Assembly (NCBI GenBank): GCA_022360375.1
Contig: JAKSCW010000493.1
Span: 1 to 13,724 of the forward strand
Length of the DNA: 13,724 nt
Direction: 5' to 3'
DNA from: Balneolales bacterium
GTDB lineage: Bacteria > Bacteroidota > Rhodothermia > Balneolales > Balneolaceae
Below the pieces are notes generated by a model, which did no database searches, was not told the DNA's origin, and saw only the letters and a program-made list of their open reading frames with translations. Shown piece after piece: positions 6,289-13,724 of the stretch. The position numbers and the translations under genes are program-made. Positions within the stretch are counted from its first letter, which is position 1; every line of letters begins with the position of its first letter.

Positions 6289-8025
6289 ATGAGATACCTA
6301 TCGATATTTTCAATCCTATTATTGCTTGTACCAGGAGCTGAAATGGTACAAGCTCAGCCACAGGCTAGAATTGATTCCCTCACAAATGAAGTGAATACGA
6401 ATCCAGCAATTGATTCTACCAGGATTGAAAACTTAATCAGCCTGACTGCATTATTGGGAAGAAGCAATCCTTTACTGGCACGGCGTTATGCTGCAGAGGC
6501 AATTAGCATTTCAAAAGAATTAGGATTCACCGAACCAGAGGCAAGAGCCCAGGGAAATATGGGTATTTCCTATGCGATACAAGCAGAAACAGACAGTGCA
6601 CTTATATATCTTGAAGAAGCTTTACGGTTGTTTATTTCCATTGACGATTTACGAAGTATAGCCAGAATGAACTCGTCGATCGGAACTATTTATGCTATCC
6701 AGAATAAATACGAGGAAGCAATCACCTACCTGTTAGATAGTATTCCGATTTTTGAGCAATTAGGAGATTCTTTAAATATCGGGTTAACCTATTTCAATAT
6801 AGGGCAAATGTATTCTGATCAGGGGCTATACGAGGAATCTTTGGAGCGGACGTTAAGAGCAAGTGAAATGTATAGGGCTATTGGCAATGAAAGAAAAGTG
6901 CCTGTAACGAATGCCGCAATTGCTCAATCACTTATTGAATTAGACCGGGAAGAGGAAGCACTGATTTACATTGAACAAGGTTTGGAAGTTGTTAAAAATT
7001 ATATCGACGTACCGAGTGAACGCAACCTCCATAATATGGCAGGTCGAATCTATGAAAGCACAGGCAATTTAGAAGATGCAAGAAATTCATACAGCAAAGC
7101 CCTGGAGAAGGCAAACCAGCTTAATTCAAATCGCCTTGCTATTGAAATAAAATTCAGCCTGGCAGGGGTTGATTACAGGCTGGAGAATTATGCGTCCTCA
7201 AAAAAGTATTTAACAGATATTGTGTCAATCATTGAGGAAAGACGCTTACAAGGTACAGAACGGCTTAAATCGAATGCCATGGACTTGCTGTCAAGAGTTG
7301 AGGCAAATATGGGAAATACCGAATCTGCTCTTGAATATTTAAAAATGGCGAAGGTACTTTCTGATAGTATTTACAGAGAAGAGAACGCCAGGGCTATTGC
7401 TGAGCTTGAGACTATTTATGAAACTGAGAAGAAGGAAAATCAAATCCTGTTATTGGAAGCAGAAAATGAAGCAACGAATCTCAAATTTCTGATCGCAATC
7501 ATTTTGGGATCTTCCCTGATTATCATCATAGGAATTTCATTTTGGCAGTACCAGCGAAGGAAATCAAAGGAGCGCACTATTGAGGTGCAATCAATAAAGC
7601 GTGAATTGGAACAATATGGAGTTTTACTGGCTGAAAAGAACGCGTTTTTGTCTTCCTTAAAAGAGAACCTGGTAGGTTTAAAAGGGAATGTGAAAAGTTT
7701 TGAGGCCAAAAAGGAATTAAATGTGCTGGTAGACTCCCTTCATCATAATGTAAACCTCTCAGAAACGGAAGAAGAGATGTTCCAAAAAATCGAACAGGTT
7801 AACACCGGCTTTTTTATGAAATTGCGAAAAAACAGCACCGATATAACCAAAAATGATGAACGATTGGCTTCTTTAGTGCAAATGGATCTGAGCAATAAAG
7901 ACATTGCCAATATTCTGAATATCAATCCAAGAAGTGTTAATCAGGCTAAGTACAGACTAAAGAAGAAGCTTAATCTATCTCCGGAAATAGATTTAAAACA
8001 CTACTTAAGATCCGTCGGGGCATAA
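6289..8025 (+). CDS. TPR sensor protein with one membrane span and cytoplasmic LuxR-like HTH
   Basis: This 578-residue protein looks like a membrane-anchored one-component regulator. A signal peptide covers residues 1-22 (LLLLVPGAEMVQA, then Q-P). About seven tetratricopeptide-like helical pairs run from roughly 45 to 360, with repeats such as NMGISYAIQAETDSALIYLEEAL and NIGQMYSDQGLYEESLERTL. A coiled-coil stretch at about 362-397 leads into one membrane helix at about 399-420, followed by the positive YQRRKSKER. A second coiled coil covers about 425-475. The C-terminus at about 520-566 is a helix-turn-helix with LASLVQMDLSNKDIANILNI and SVNQAKYRLKKKLNL, as in Bacteroidota TPR-HTH proteins of the LuxR/GerE type. 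The TPR part should be periplasmic and the HTH cytoplasmic. The ligand and targets are unknown. The divergent T9SS cargo gene is the nearest candidate target. Confidence 0.88.
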   Translation: MRYLSIFSILLLLVPGAEMVQAQPQARIDSLTNEVNTNPAIDSTRIENLISLTALLGRSNPLLARRYAAEAISISKELGFTEPEARAQGNMGISYAIQAETDSALIYLEEALRLFISIDDLRSIARMNSSIGTIYAIQNKYEEAITYLLDSIPIFEQLGDSLNIGLTYFNIGQMYSDQGLYEESLERTLRASEMYRAIGNERKVPVTNAAIAQSLIELDREEEALIYIEQGLEVVKNYIDVPSERNLHNMAGRIYESTGNLEDARNSYSKALEKANQLNSNRLAIEIKFSLAGVDYRLENYASSKKYLTDIVSIIEERRLQGTERLKSNAMDLLSRVEANMGNTESALEYLKMAKVLSDSIYREENARAIAELETIYETEKKENQILLLEAENEATNLKFLIAIILGSSLIIIIGISFWQYQRRKSKERTIEVQSIKRELEQYGVLLAEKNAFLSSLKENLVGLKGNVKSFEAKKELNVLVDSLHHNVNLSETEEEMFQKIEQVNTGFFMKLRKNSTDITKNDERLASLVQMDLSNKDIANILNINPRSVNQAKYRLKKKLNLSPEIDLKHYLRSVGA

Positions 8026-8175
8026 TATGTTTCTGATTATGGTAGGGTACGAATTGACAAATTTTTGGAATTTTTTCACCAGAAATTCAAAAAAGATCCT
8101 CATGTTTAAATAAAGCTGACGAACCTTCTTAAAAACATTGGCTTTGCAACCGCATCCATCGCTTTTGTAAATCCA
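8026..8175. other. intergenic spacer with a weak AT-rich hairpin
   Basis: This spacer separates the TPR-HTH and metallophosphoesterase genes. It contains an imperfect hairpin at 8062-8094: TTTTT-g-GAATTT pairs with AAATTC-a-AAAAA across a 9-base loop. It may end transcription of the regulator gene, but it is AT-only in its outer stem and lacks a following T-tract. TTGACA at 8054-8059 has no matching -10 at normal spacing. Confidence 0.25.
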
Positions 8176-9033
8176 ATGTTCGTAACTAAGAATACAAGAG
8201 TTAAATTCGGTGTTTTAACCGACTCTCACTATGCGGATAGAGAGCCTGGAGGAACTCGTTTTTATAGAGATTCTTTATTAAAAATGAGAAAAGCAGTTGA
8301 TTTCCTGAACACGCAGGAACTGGATTTTATAGTACACCTTGGGGATTTTAAAGATGAAGACGCTCAACCCGTTGAAGAAAAAACTCTAAAGCATTTACAA
8401 AAAATTGAAGCTGAGTTCACCCGGTTTAATGGACCTACTTATCATGTTATTGGCAACCATGACATTGATAGCATTTCTAAATCTCAGTTTCTCGAAAACG
8501 TAACAAATACAGGCATAAAATCAGATAAGACGCATTATTTTTTCGATGTGAAATCGATTCGGTTTATTGTACTGGATGCCAATTTTCTTGAGGACGGAAC
8601 ACCATACCATAAAGGAAACTTCAATTGGAGGGATACCTGGATACCCAAAGAACAAATTGATTGGTTAGAAGGGGTACTTGCTGAATCAGAATTACCTTGT
8701 GTAATTTTTGTCCATCAACTACTGGATCCTTCAAATGCAGGCGATTCAATGGTAAAGAATTCCGACGAAGTACGGGAAGTAATAACAAATTCAGCAAAGG
8801 TATTGCTGGTACTACAGGGGCACAAACACGAGGAAGTGTATACACTCATTCAAAAAACCCATTATTATACGTTTAATGGAATGGTAGACCATGAAGGGAT
8901 CGAAAATAATAGCTTCTCAATAGTAACTATTGATGAAAAGCAAAATATCGTAATTGACGGTTTCTACCGATCTACCAACCGGAGGTTTAACCTGTCACTT
9001 AATTCTGATCCCAAATTCTTTCTTCAGCGCTGA
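8176..9033 (+). CDS. calcineurin-like metallophosphoesterase
   Basis: This 285-residue protein has the full set of two-metal phosphoesterase motifs: D16-S-H18 (VLTDSHY), G56-D57 (HLGDF), G93-N94-H95-D96, a lone H180 (IFVHQ) and G215-H216-K217-H218. These residues bind the metals and activate water to cleave phosphoester or pyrophosphate bonds. No signal peptide or membrane span is present, so it should be cytoplasmic. The early RFYRDSLLKMRKAVDFLN and late WIPKEQIDWLEGVL resemble the CpdA and ADP-ribose/CDP-alcohol pyrophosphatase branches, but the substrate cannot be assigned. The ATG at 8176 gives a natural N-terminus just before the first metal motif. Its last 39 bases overlap the end of the convergent FAD oxidoreductase gene, so the C-terminal residues are encoded opposite that gene's C-terminus. 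Confidence 0.9.
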   Translation: MFVTKNTRVKFGVLTDSHYADREPGGTRFYRDSLLKMRKAVDFLNTQELDFIVHLGDFKDEDAQPVEEKTLKHLQKIEAEFTRFNGPTYHVIGNHDIDSISKSQFLENVTNTGIKSDKTHYFFDVKSIRFIVLDANFLEDGTPYHKGNFNWRDTWIPKEQIDWLEGVLAESELPCVIFVHQLLDPSNAGDSMVKNSDEVREVITNSAKVLLVLQGHKHEEVYTLIQKTHYYTFNGMVDHEGIENNSFSIVTIDEKQNIVIDGFYRSTNRRFNLSLNSDPKFFLQR

Positions 9034-10440
9034 TTTAGCGGCGTTGTACCCGCTCATTCCATGAACTCCACCGCCAGGAGGAGTGGAAGCCGAACAAATA
9101 TAAAAACCAGGAATAGGCATTTTATATGGGTTCCATTTTAAAACCGGTCGCCCAAATAATTGTTTCACATATTGGGCCCCACCATTAATATCTCCGCCTA
9201 TATAATTGGCATTGTACTCATTCACCTGAACAGCGGTCATCGTGGAATAAGAGATAATCGTATCTCTGAAACCTGGAGCATATCGTTCAATTTGATTTAG
9301 AATTTCATCGGTACAATCCTTTGTGGAGCCATTAGGAACATGGCAATAACTCCAAAGAGTATGCTTTCCTTCCGGGGCTCGTGTATCGTCAAAAATACTT
9401 GGCTGTGAAACCAATACATAGGGTTTTTCAGGGTGATTTCCTTTCCAGGTTTCTGCTTCAGAATAGGCCAGTTCTTCCAAAGTTCCACCCAGGTGTAAAG
9501 TTCCGGCTTTTCGTGCATCAGGATTAGCCCAGGGGACAGGTTCCGACATGGCAATATCAATTTTGAAAGCACCAGGGCCATATTTATAGTTTTTCAATTG
9601 CTTTTTGTAACCCAAAGGCAGATGGTTACCTAAAATTTTGGCAATCTGATGCGGGGTTAAATCAAACAGCACCACTTTAGAGGAAGGAAGTTGCTTCAGT
9701 TCTTTAATTTCATTTCCGGTTTCAATCTCTCCACCTAATTCCTTAAAAAAATCACCCATTGCTTGAGCTATTTTCGCCGAACCACCTTTTGCAATAGGCC
9801 AACCGACTGCGTGGAGAGATGCGACCAACACCAATCCAAACGATGCGGTGAAAGCTTTTTCTAATGGAAGAATACTATGTGCTGCCATTCCCGCGAAGTA
9901 GGCTTTTACTTCCTCTGTATCGAACATAGAATTAGCGAGTAACGTGGTAGACATCATGCCATACCACCCAAATCTGGCCATCAGAAGTGGATGATTCGGA
10001 TTCCGAAGGGTACCGAATAAATCTTTTGCCAGGTATTTCCAATCGTTTGAGAAGCTTGATACGAGATTTGAATAGTGTTTTGCATCAGCACCGAATCCTT
10101 CCAATGTTTTTTCAAGAGATTGGTAAGCAATAACAGCTTTTCCATGTTCTAAAGGATGCGCAGCAGCCACTTCTGGTTGTATAAACTCTAAGCCATATTT
10201 ATGAAGCGGGAGGGATGATAAAAATGGGGAGCTTGCCGCAGTGGGATGTACTGCAGAACAAACATCATGAAGGAAACCCGGTTCGGTGAGTTCCTGGGTT
10301 CGTGTTCCTCCTCCTATTGTTTCTTTTGCCTCGATTATTTTAACTGAAAGTCCGTTCTGCGCCAATAAGATACCTGCAGAAAGACCATTAGGCCCCGAAC
10401 CGACAATAATTGCATCATATTCAGAAGCTGTATTTCTCAT
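8995..10440 (-). CDS. FAD-dependent oxidoreductase, phytoene desaturase/PYROXD2-like
   Basis: This 481-residue protein belongs to the broad phytoene dehydrogenase-related flavoprotein group. The dinucleotide-binding motif IIVGSGPNGLSAG covers residues 11-23, with acidic E37 ending the second strand for the ribose, followed by GGGTRT at 43-48. The C-terminal FAD-binding stretch near 445-468 contains GFYICSASTPPGGGVHGMSGYNAA. Such enzymes remove or transfer hydride on carotenoid-like or other hydrophobic substrates. No carotenoid genes are nearby and the sequence is closer to the uncharacterised PYROXD2-like branch, so I do not call it CrtI. Its ATG overlaps the TGA of the upstream subtilase gene as ATGA (10440-10437), implying coupled translation. 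Its 3' end overlaps the metallophosphoesterase gene on the opposite strand by 39 bases. Confidence 0.9.
   Translation of the reverse strand: MRNTASEYDAIIVGSGPNGLSAGILLAQNGLSVKIIEAKETIGGGTRTQELTEPGFLHDVCSAVHPTAASSPFLSSLPLHKYGLEFIQPEVAAAHPLEHGKAVIAYQSLEKTLEGFGADAKHYSNLVSSFSNDWKYLAKDLFGTLRNPNHPLLMARFGWYGMMSTTLLANSMFDTEEVKAYFAGMAAHSILPLEKAFTASFGLVLVASLHAVGWPIAKGGSAKIAQAMGDFFKELGGEIETGNEIKELKQLPSSKVVLFDLTPHQIAKILGNHLPLGYKKQLKNYKYGPGAFKIDIAMSEPVPWANPDARKAGTLHLGGTLEELAYSEAETWKGNHPEKPYVLVSQPSIFDDTRAPEGKHTLWSYCHVPNGSTKDCTDEILNQIERYAPGFRDTIISYSTMTAVQVNEYNANYIGGDINGGAQYVKQLFGRPVLKWNPYKMPIPGFYICSASTPPGGGVHGMSGYNAAKSALKKEFGIRIK
10437..10440 (-). other. ATGA start/stop overlap coupling subtilase and oxidoreductase
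   Basis: The minus strand reads ATGA. ATG starts the oxidoreductase gene and the overlapping TGA ends the subtilase gene. The arrangement fits termination-reinitiation and marks the two genes as one operon, although their functions have no obvious link. Confidence 0.75.
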
Positions 10441-12095
10441 AAATCGCCAGGAGTTCTCAATTCTACTAAATTAACTGCATTGTAGGCATTTACAATTCCG
10501 CCGGTTATGGAAAGATCAGAAAATGGCTTCGTGATTGGTTCTTCAATGCTGCCAGGCTTAACTACATTTACAATTTCCGGAATGGTTACCGAGTTTATGA
10601 GTATTTCCTTTATCTCAGAGGCGCTTAAATCAGGGTAGTACGACATGAGTAGTGCTGCAATACCCGTAACAACCGGGGCGGCCATGCTTGTTCCATCATT
10701 GGCTTCGTATTCATTGGAAGGAATTGTAGAAAAGATATCTACTCCCGGAGCAAATAAATCTACTTTTGTTTTCCCGAAATTACTGAATGAGGCAGGCAGT
10801 TCTTTATCAGTTTTCCAGGAAGAAGCGCCTATATTCATCCAGTTTTGTGCTTCACCGCCATCCAGGTAGTATCGGGATGGAAAATTATTAGTTGTATCAA
10901 TATCATTTCCATCATTACCCGCAGCATGAATCATTAAAACACCTAATGAATCAGCGAACTTTACCGCTTCATCCACATAATGTTTTTGCGGGGAATATCC
11001 TTTCCCAAAACTCATATTTATGATATCTGCTCCATTTTCTGCAGCATATCGGATACTGTTTGCAACATCTTTATCACGTTCATCGCCATCTGGTACTGCT
11101 CTGATAATCATTAACTTAACATCTGCAATTCCATTAATACCGAGGTTATTATCCCTGATAGCCCCGACTATACCCGCAACGTGTGTGCCATGTTCGTTAT
11201 GTACTCCTGCAACATCATTATTTCCATAAAATCTGTTTGATAGGTCTTCGTAGTCATCGCCTACAATACCACGTGGTTCAAACTCCGGGTTCAAACCATA
11301 TTGGTATAATCCTTCGTAGTATTCTACCCCTTCCAGTATATCCTCCTCTGACAGATCATTTTCCTGCATAATGGTTGCCACTTGTTTAAGTTGGCCCAAC
11401 TCTGGGGTGTCAGTTTCCTGTGGGATTAATTCTTCAGGATTTACATTTTGAAGATCATCAACACCAAAAAACCCCTTAGCATATTGCGCGACCTGGTAGA
11501 ATCCACTGAAATTCATAAACCCTTGTTCGGCCTCAATTATTCGTTCTTCAAAATCCTGCTTTACGGTTTGATAAAACTCATATTCCTGAAGTTCAGAAGT
11601 GGATAGGGAGTCAGGGTGTACTGCAGAGTATTTCTGATCAAGCTTCACATATAAACGGGTAACCTCATAGGTATCCTTTTCTACGCTTTCTCCATCAGGA
11701 TTACCAATAAAGTTCCAGCCGTGAATATCATCCACATAGCCATTATTGTCATCATCAATTCCATTTCCAGCTATTTCGCCTTTATTCACCCAGATATTTC
11801 CTTTTAGATCTTCGTGCTCTATATCAGTTCCTGAATCTATAATTGCGACAACAACTTCTTTTTGTGGCGATCTATTTATTAAAAGAGAGGAATATACTTG
11901 TTCCACTCCGGTTCCATAATACGGGGAACCATTTACTGACTGAAGGTGCCAGTCTTCAGGAATCACATCAGCGATTATTTCAGTCTCGGTTATTTCTGAT
12001 GAGGAAGGTGATTCCGTAGCCAATTCTGAAGTAGCGCACCCGGCAAAGAAGAACAGAACGGTTAATAAACTTACTTGGGAGAATATTTTGGACAT
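10437..12095 (-). CDS. S8 family subtilisin-like peptidase, lipoprotein
   Basis: This 552-residue serine protease is probably anchored by lipid in the cell envelope. Numbered from the ATG at 12095, a lipoprotein signal ends in FFFAGC with Cys20. The catalytic Asp is D87 in VAIIDSGTDI, His is H302 in NEHGTHVAGIVGA, oxyanion Asn is N394 in HAAGNDG, and Ser is S470 in NDGTSMAAPVVTG. The Asp-His gap is about 215 residues, far more than in simple subtilisins. It holds a probable calcium site (GNGIDDDNNGYVDDIHGWNF) and a charged helical insert at about 140-290. This architecture is common in Bacteroidota S8 peptidases. An in-frame TTG at 12119 would add eight residues, but the ATG gives a normal lipoprotein signal. 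Translation appears coupled to the oxidoreductase gene downstream. Confidence 0.92.
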   Translation of the reverse strand: MSKIFSQVSLLTVLFFFAGCATSELATESPSSSEITETEIIADVIPEDWHLQSVNGSPYYGTGVEQVYSSLLINRSPQKEVVVAIIDSGTDIEHEDLKGNIWVNKGEIAGNGIDDDNNGYVDDIHGWNFIGNPDGESVEKDTYEVTRLYVKLDQKYSAVHPDSLSTSELQEYEFYQTVKQDFEERIIEAEQGFMNFSGFYQVAQYAKGFFGVDDLQNVNPEELIPQETDTPELGQLKQVATIMQENDLSEEDILEGVEYYEGLYQYGLNPEFEPRGIVGDDYEDLSNRFYGNNDVAGVHNEHGTHVAGIVGAIRDNNLGINGIADVKLMIIRAVPDGDERDKDVANSIRYAAENGADIINMSFGKGYSPQKHYVDEAVKFADSLGVLMIHAAGNDGNDIDTTNNFPSRYYLDGGEAQNWMNIGASSWKTDKELPASFSNFGKTKVDLFAPGVDIFSTIPSNEYEANDGTSMAAPVVTGIAALLMSYYPDLSASEIKEILINSVTIPEIVNVVKPGSIEEPITKPFSDLSITGGIVNAYNAVNLVELRTPGDL

Positions 12096-12182
12096 TTGAA
12101 TTTCTTTGAGTTCTTGCAAACGATATTAAAAAGAGGTTAATAATGGTCTGTTTTTTACACAAAGAAGATGAGGAAATATTCC

Positions 12183-13319
12183 CTAATAATCTTTCAATTT
12201 GAGTAGTAAAGAATCGACTCCAAAAGTGATGGCAATAATGATAAGGATAACTGCTAAGCTTGCGATCGGTTGCCAGATAATGAATCCTCCTAAGGTTCCC
12301 AGAACAGCTCCTAAGTATTGGATGTAACGAAGTTGATCGTTTGAAGCATTTTTAATCATTAATTCGATTCTTCGTTCGTCGTACGCACGTAGATTATCTT
12401 CTACCAAAGCATGAACATCTAATTGGTTAACCAATCGATAAAGCAGGTTGGTAACTAATTCCTCGATGGTTGAACTGTTTTTTTCGATACGATCGGGCAG
12501 GGTGTCTAAAAACTCATCCATTTTATCTAAGCCGTTCTCAACACCTTCAGGCAGTTTAGTAAGGGCATCTTCAATCAGGTCCTGCATTTCCTGTCCTTTA
12601 AAAAAACTGTACGCTTTCAGCGCTACGCGTTCAAAGGAGTTCTCATCAATAGCCGTATTTATTTGCTCAATTAATCCCTGGGCTATTTTAGCCCTCACCT
12701 CGGGTTCTGCGATCATTTCATCAATATAGCTGACAAGCAATACCTTTAGTTCATCCCTGAATCCAGGATCATCAATAATGTTGCGAATATATTGCGTTGC
12801 CTTTTCCCGGTATTTCGTAATCGCCTGTGATTCATGAATTTTACGTTGTATGATTTCAGGATTGATCAGGTCTTCAGATACAGCCAAAGCAAGCCGGTAT
12901 GCAATACGTTCTTTTTGTGCCGGGATAAGTCCCTGGCCAAGAATTGGCCGCTTATAGGTAGGCCGAAACAGCATTTTAATTGCTATATAATTGGTGAGAA
13001 ACCCAATTAAACCACTAATGGTAAGTATCTTAAGGAGTCCTTCAAAAGAAATAGAGTAACTGAACAGGTTCAGGCTGAGTCCATTGAAATCCCACCAGAA
13101 GGAAGTGATAAATCCGGCCAGCAAAACCAACGGAAAAATAAAAAGGAGTTGAACCAGCCATTTTTTTCGTGATTCTGCCTTGGGTGGAGCTAATTTGGTA
13201 GCAGTATCTATATCAGAATTGCCCTGCCTTTCCACTTGTTTTACAATAAGCCCCCAAATTTGGGAAGCATATCGTTTACTGCTTTCTACTACTAAATCTT
13301 TTTCTTCTGTTTCTGACAT
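12183..13319 (-). CDS. DUF445 family membrane protein
   Basis: This 378-residue protein belongs to the DUF445 (YheB/YjiN-like) family, whose function is unknown. After a charged cytoplasmic N-terminus there are membrane spans at about 53-75 and 92-112. The family signature follows as GFLTNYIAIKMLFRPTY at about 106-122 and GQGLIPAQKERIA at 128-140. A long helical region at 150-320 is rich in charged residues. One or two C-terminal spans lie at about 330-372, containing GAVLGTLGGFIIWQPIASLAVILI. The ATG at 13319 lies 133 bases from the divergent MarR gene. A TATAAA-like -10 lies about 20 bases upstream but without a good -35. The paired operators in the divergent region make shared control by the MarR protein possible. 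Confidence 0.9.
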   Translation of the reverse strand: MSETEEKDLVVESSKRYASQIWGLIVKQVERQGNSDIDTATKLAPPKAESRKKWLVQLLFIFPLVLLAGFITSFWWDFNGLSLNLFSYSISFEGLLKILTISGLIGFLTNYIAIKMLFRPTYKRPILGQGLIPAQKERIAYRLALAVSEDLINPEIIQRKIHESQAITKYREKATQYIRNIIDDPGFRDELKVLLVSYIDEMIAEPEVRAKIAQGLIEQINTAIDENSFERVALKAYSFFKGQEMQDLIEDALTKLPEGVENGLDKMDEFLDTLPDRIEKNSSTIEELVTNLLYRLVNQLDVHALVEDNLRAYDERRIELMIKNASNDQLRYIQYLGAVLGTLGGFIIWQPIASLAVILIIIAITFGVDSLLLKLKDY

Positions 13320-13413
13320 TCAACCGGATACGATTTTATACCCTAAATGTTAACCTATTTTTGAAACGTAAAAAAATGACTAGCAGGAGATTTTTTAAAA
13401 TTTGTTAGAGAGG

Positions 13414-13431
13414 TTGTTGTCAATGCAACAA
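13414..13431. promoter_or_regulatory. upstream copy of paired MarR-type operator
   Basis: TTGTTGTCAATGCAACAA has exact 6-bp arms TTGTTG and CAACAA around a 6-base centre. Its centre is 31 bases, about three helical turns, from that of a second copy at 13445-13462, so two dimers could sit on the same face of the DNA. It lies in the divergent region upstream of both the MarR and DUF445 genes. MarR proteins typically bind such interrupted palindromes near their own promoter, so autoregulation is the natural reading. Confidence 0.6.
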
Positions 13432-13444
13432 AAAAAGCTTTAAA

Positions 13445-13462
13445 CTGTTGTCATGGCAACAA
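13445..13462. promoter_or_regulatory. second copy of paired MarR-type operator, over the start codon
   Basis: CTGTTGTCATGGCAACAA repeats the upstream operator at 15 of 18 positions and has arms matching at 5 of 6 pairs. It contains the proposed MarR ATG (13453-13455). A bound dimer would block both transcription and the initiation region. Alternatively the true start is the later ATG at 13495, which would place both copies wholly upstream of the coding sequence. Confidence 0.55.
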
Positions 13463-13724
13463 AAGATTTTGAACAACTAATAAAAGATGGAAAAATGCCA
13501 AATCCCCAGGAGAGACTGGGATACTTAATTTGGCAGATTAATATGCAGTGGGTGCGGCAGGTAAATCACATGGTAAGCGAATTCGACATTACACATACTC
13601 AACTATTGGTTCTTGTAGGAACCAGGATGTTGGGTATGAATAAAGAAGAAGTCATTCAGCAAGATTTAGTAGAGTTAATCAAAATAGACCGCATGTTGGT
13701 TTCGAAAATGGTAAAGAAAAATGT
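13453..13724 (+). CDS. MarR family transcriptional regulator (5' part, cut by window end)
   Basis: About 90 codons are visible, beginning MATKDFEQLIKDGKMPNPQE, and the frame stays open to the window edge. A helical dimerisation region (ERLGYLIWQINMQWVRQVNHMV) is followed by FDITHTQLLVLVGTRML, then DLVELIKIDRMLVSKMVKK. The last matches the MarR winged-helix recognition region, where the usual pattern is a helix ending in S-x-x-V/T-R-x-V-x-x-L. Such proteins are cytoplasmic dimeric repressors released by small phenolic ligands or oxidants. The start could be the ATG at 13453 or the one at 13495, which is preceded by GGAAAA. The second start would free the overlapping operator from coding sequence. 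No strong Shine-Dalgarno motif precedes the first ATG. Confidence 0.75.
   Translation, partial: MATKDFEQLIKDGKMPNPQERLGYLIWQINMQWVRQVNHMVSEFDITHTQLLVLVGTRMLGMNKEEVIQQDLVELIKIDRMLVSKMVKKN

Noticed and set aside
8995..10440. Carotenoid CrtI phytoene desaturase
   Set aside because: The flavoenzyme fold fits, but no carotenoid genes are nearby and the C-terminal motif is closer to the PYROXD2-like branch.
12096..12119. Eight-residue N-terminal extension of the subtilase from a TTG at 12119
   Set aside because: The ATG at 12095 gives a standard lipoprotein signal peptide; the extension would add charged residues in front of it.
12171..12184. Small hairpin at the end of the DUF445 gene as a terminator
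   Set aside because: The stem is about 5 bp with a G-T pair, overlaps the stop codon and has no T-tract.
1..13724. CRISPR array, prophage, transposase, toxin-antitoxin or defence system
   Set aside because: No regularly spaced repeats, integrase, transposase, or paired toxin-antitoxin genes are visible; the genes are mostly housekeeping or envelope functions.

Overview
The window looks like ordinary chromosome from a Bacteroidota/FCB-group bacterium. I favour a marine, Balneolaceae-like (Balneolota) lineage. The reasons are a secreted protein whose C-terminal type IX secretion (T9SS) sorting domain carries the YPNPFNPST signature, a Bacteroidetes-style S8 lipoprotein peptidase with a long insert, moderately AT-rich DNA, and mostly weak Shine-Dalgarno sequences. 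The lineage is inferred from family resemblance, not from a marker gene. I see no rRNA, tRNA, CRISPR array, prophage, transposase or recognisable defence island.

Layout. 1-1303: a two-hairpin intergenic repeat, then on the minus strand a THUMP-domain RNA methyltransferase, a second and unrelated palindromic repeat, and a SlyD-like FKBP prolyl isomerase. 1814-3936: small housekeeping genes in alternating orientation, namely a CoA-binding protein (+), YajQ (-), an unrecognised membrane protein (-) and a DUF971 protein (+). 3976-5853: a T9SS cargo protein (-). 5854-6288: a 435-base intergenic region with divergent promoter candidates and four ATTGGT/ACCAAT motifs. 6289-9033: on the plus strand, a membrane-spanning TPR protein with a cytoplasmic LuxR-like helix-turn-helix, then a calcineurin-like metallophosphoesterase. 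8995-12095: on the minus strand, a lipoprotein subtilase followed by an FAD-dependent oxidoreductase. Their ATGA overlap suggests translational coupling, and the oxidoreductase overlaps the metallophosphoesterase by 39 bases at their 3' ends. 12183-13319: a DUF445 membrane protein (-). 13453-end: the start of a MarR-family regulator (+), cut by the window edge.

How the parts may fit together. The clearest regulatory signal is a pair of 18-bp interrupted palindromes in the DUF445/MarR divergent region. One overlaps the proposed MarR start codon, which fits autoregulation and possibly control of the DUF445 gene. The TPR-membrane-HTH protein has the layout of a one-component sensor, with a periplasmic TPR domain and a cytoplasmic DNA-binding domain. 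It is divergent from the T9SS cargo gene, which makes that gene a candidate target, but the sequence does not prove this. The remaining genes are mostly independent housekeeping functions. I did not find a clearly new multi-gene system.
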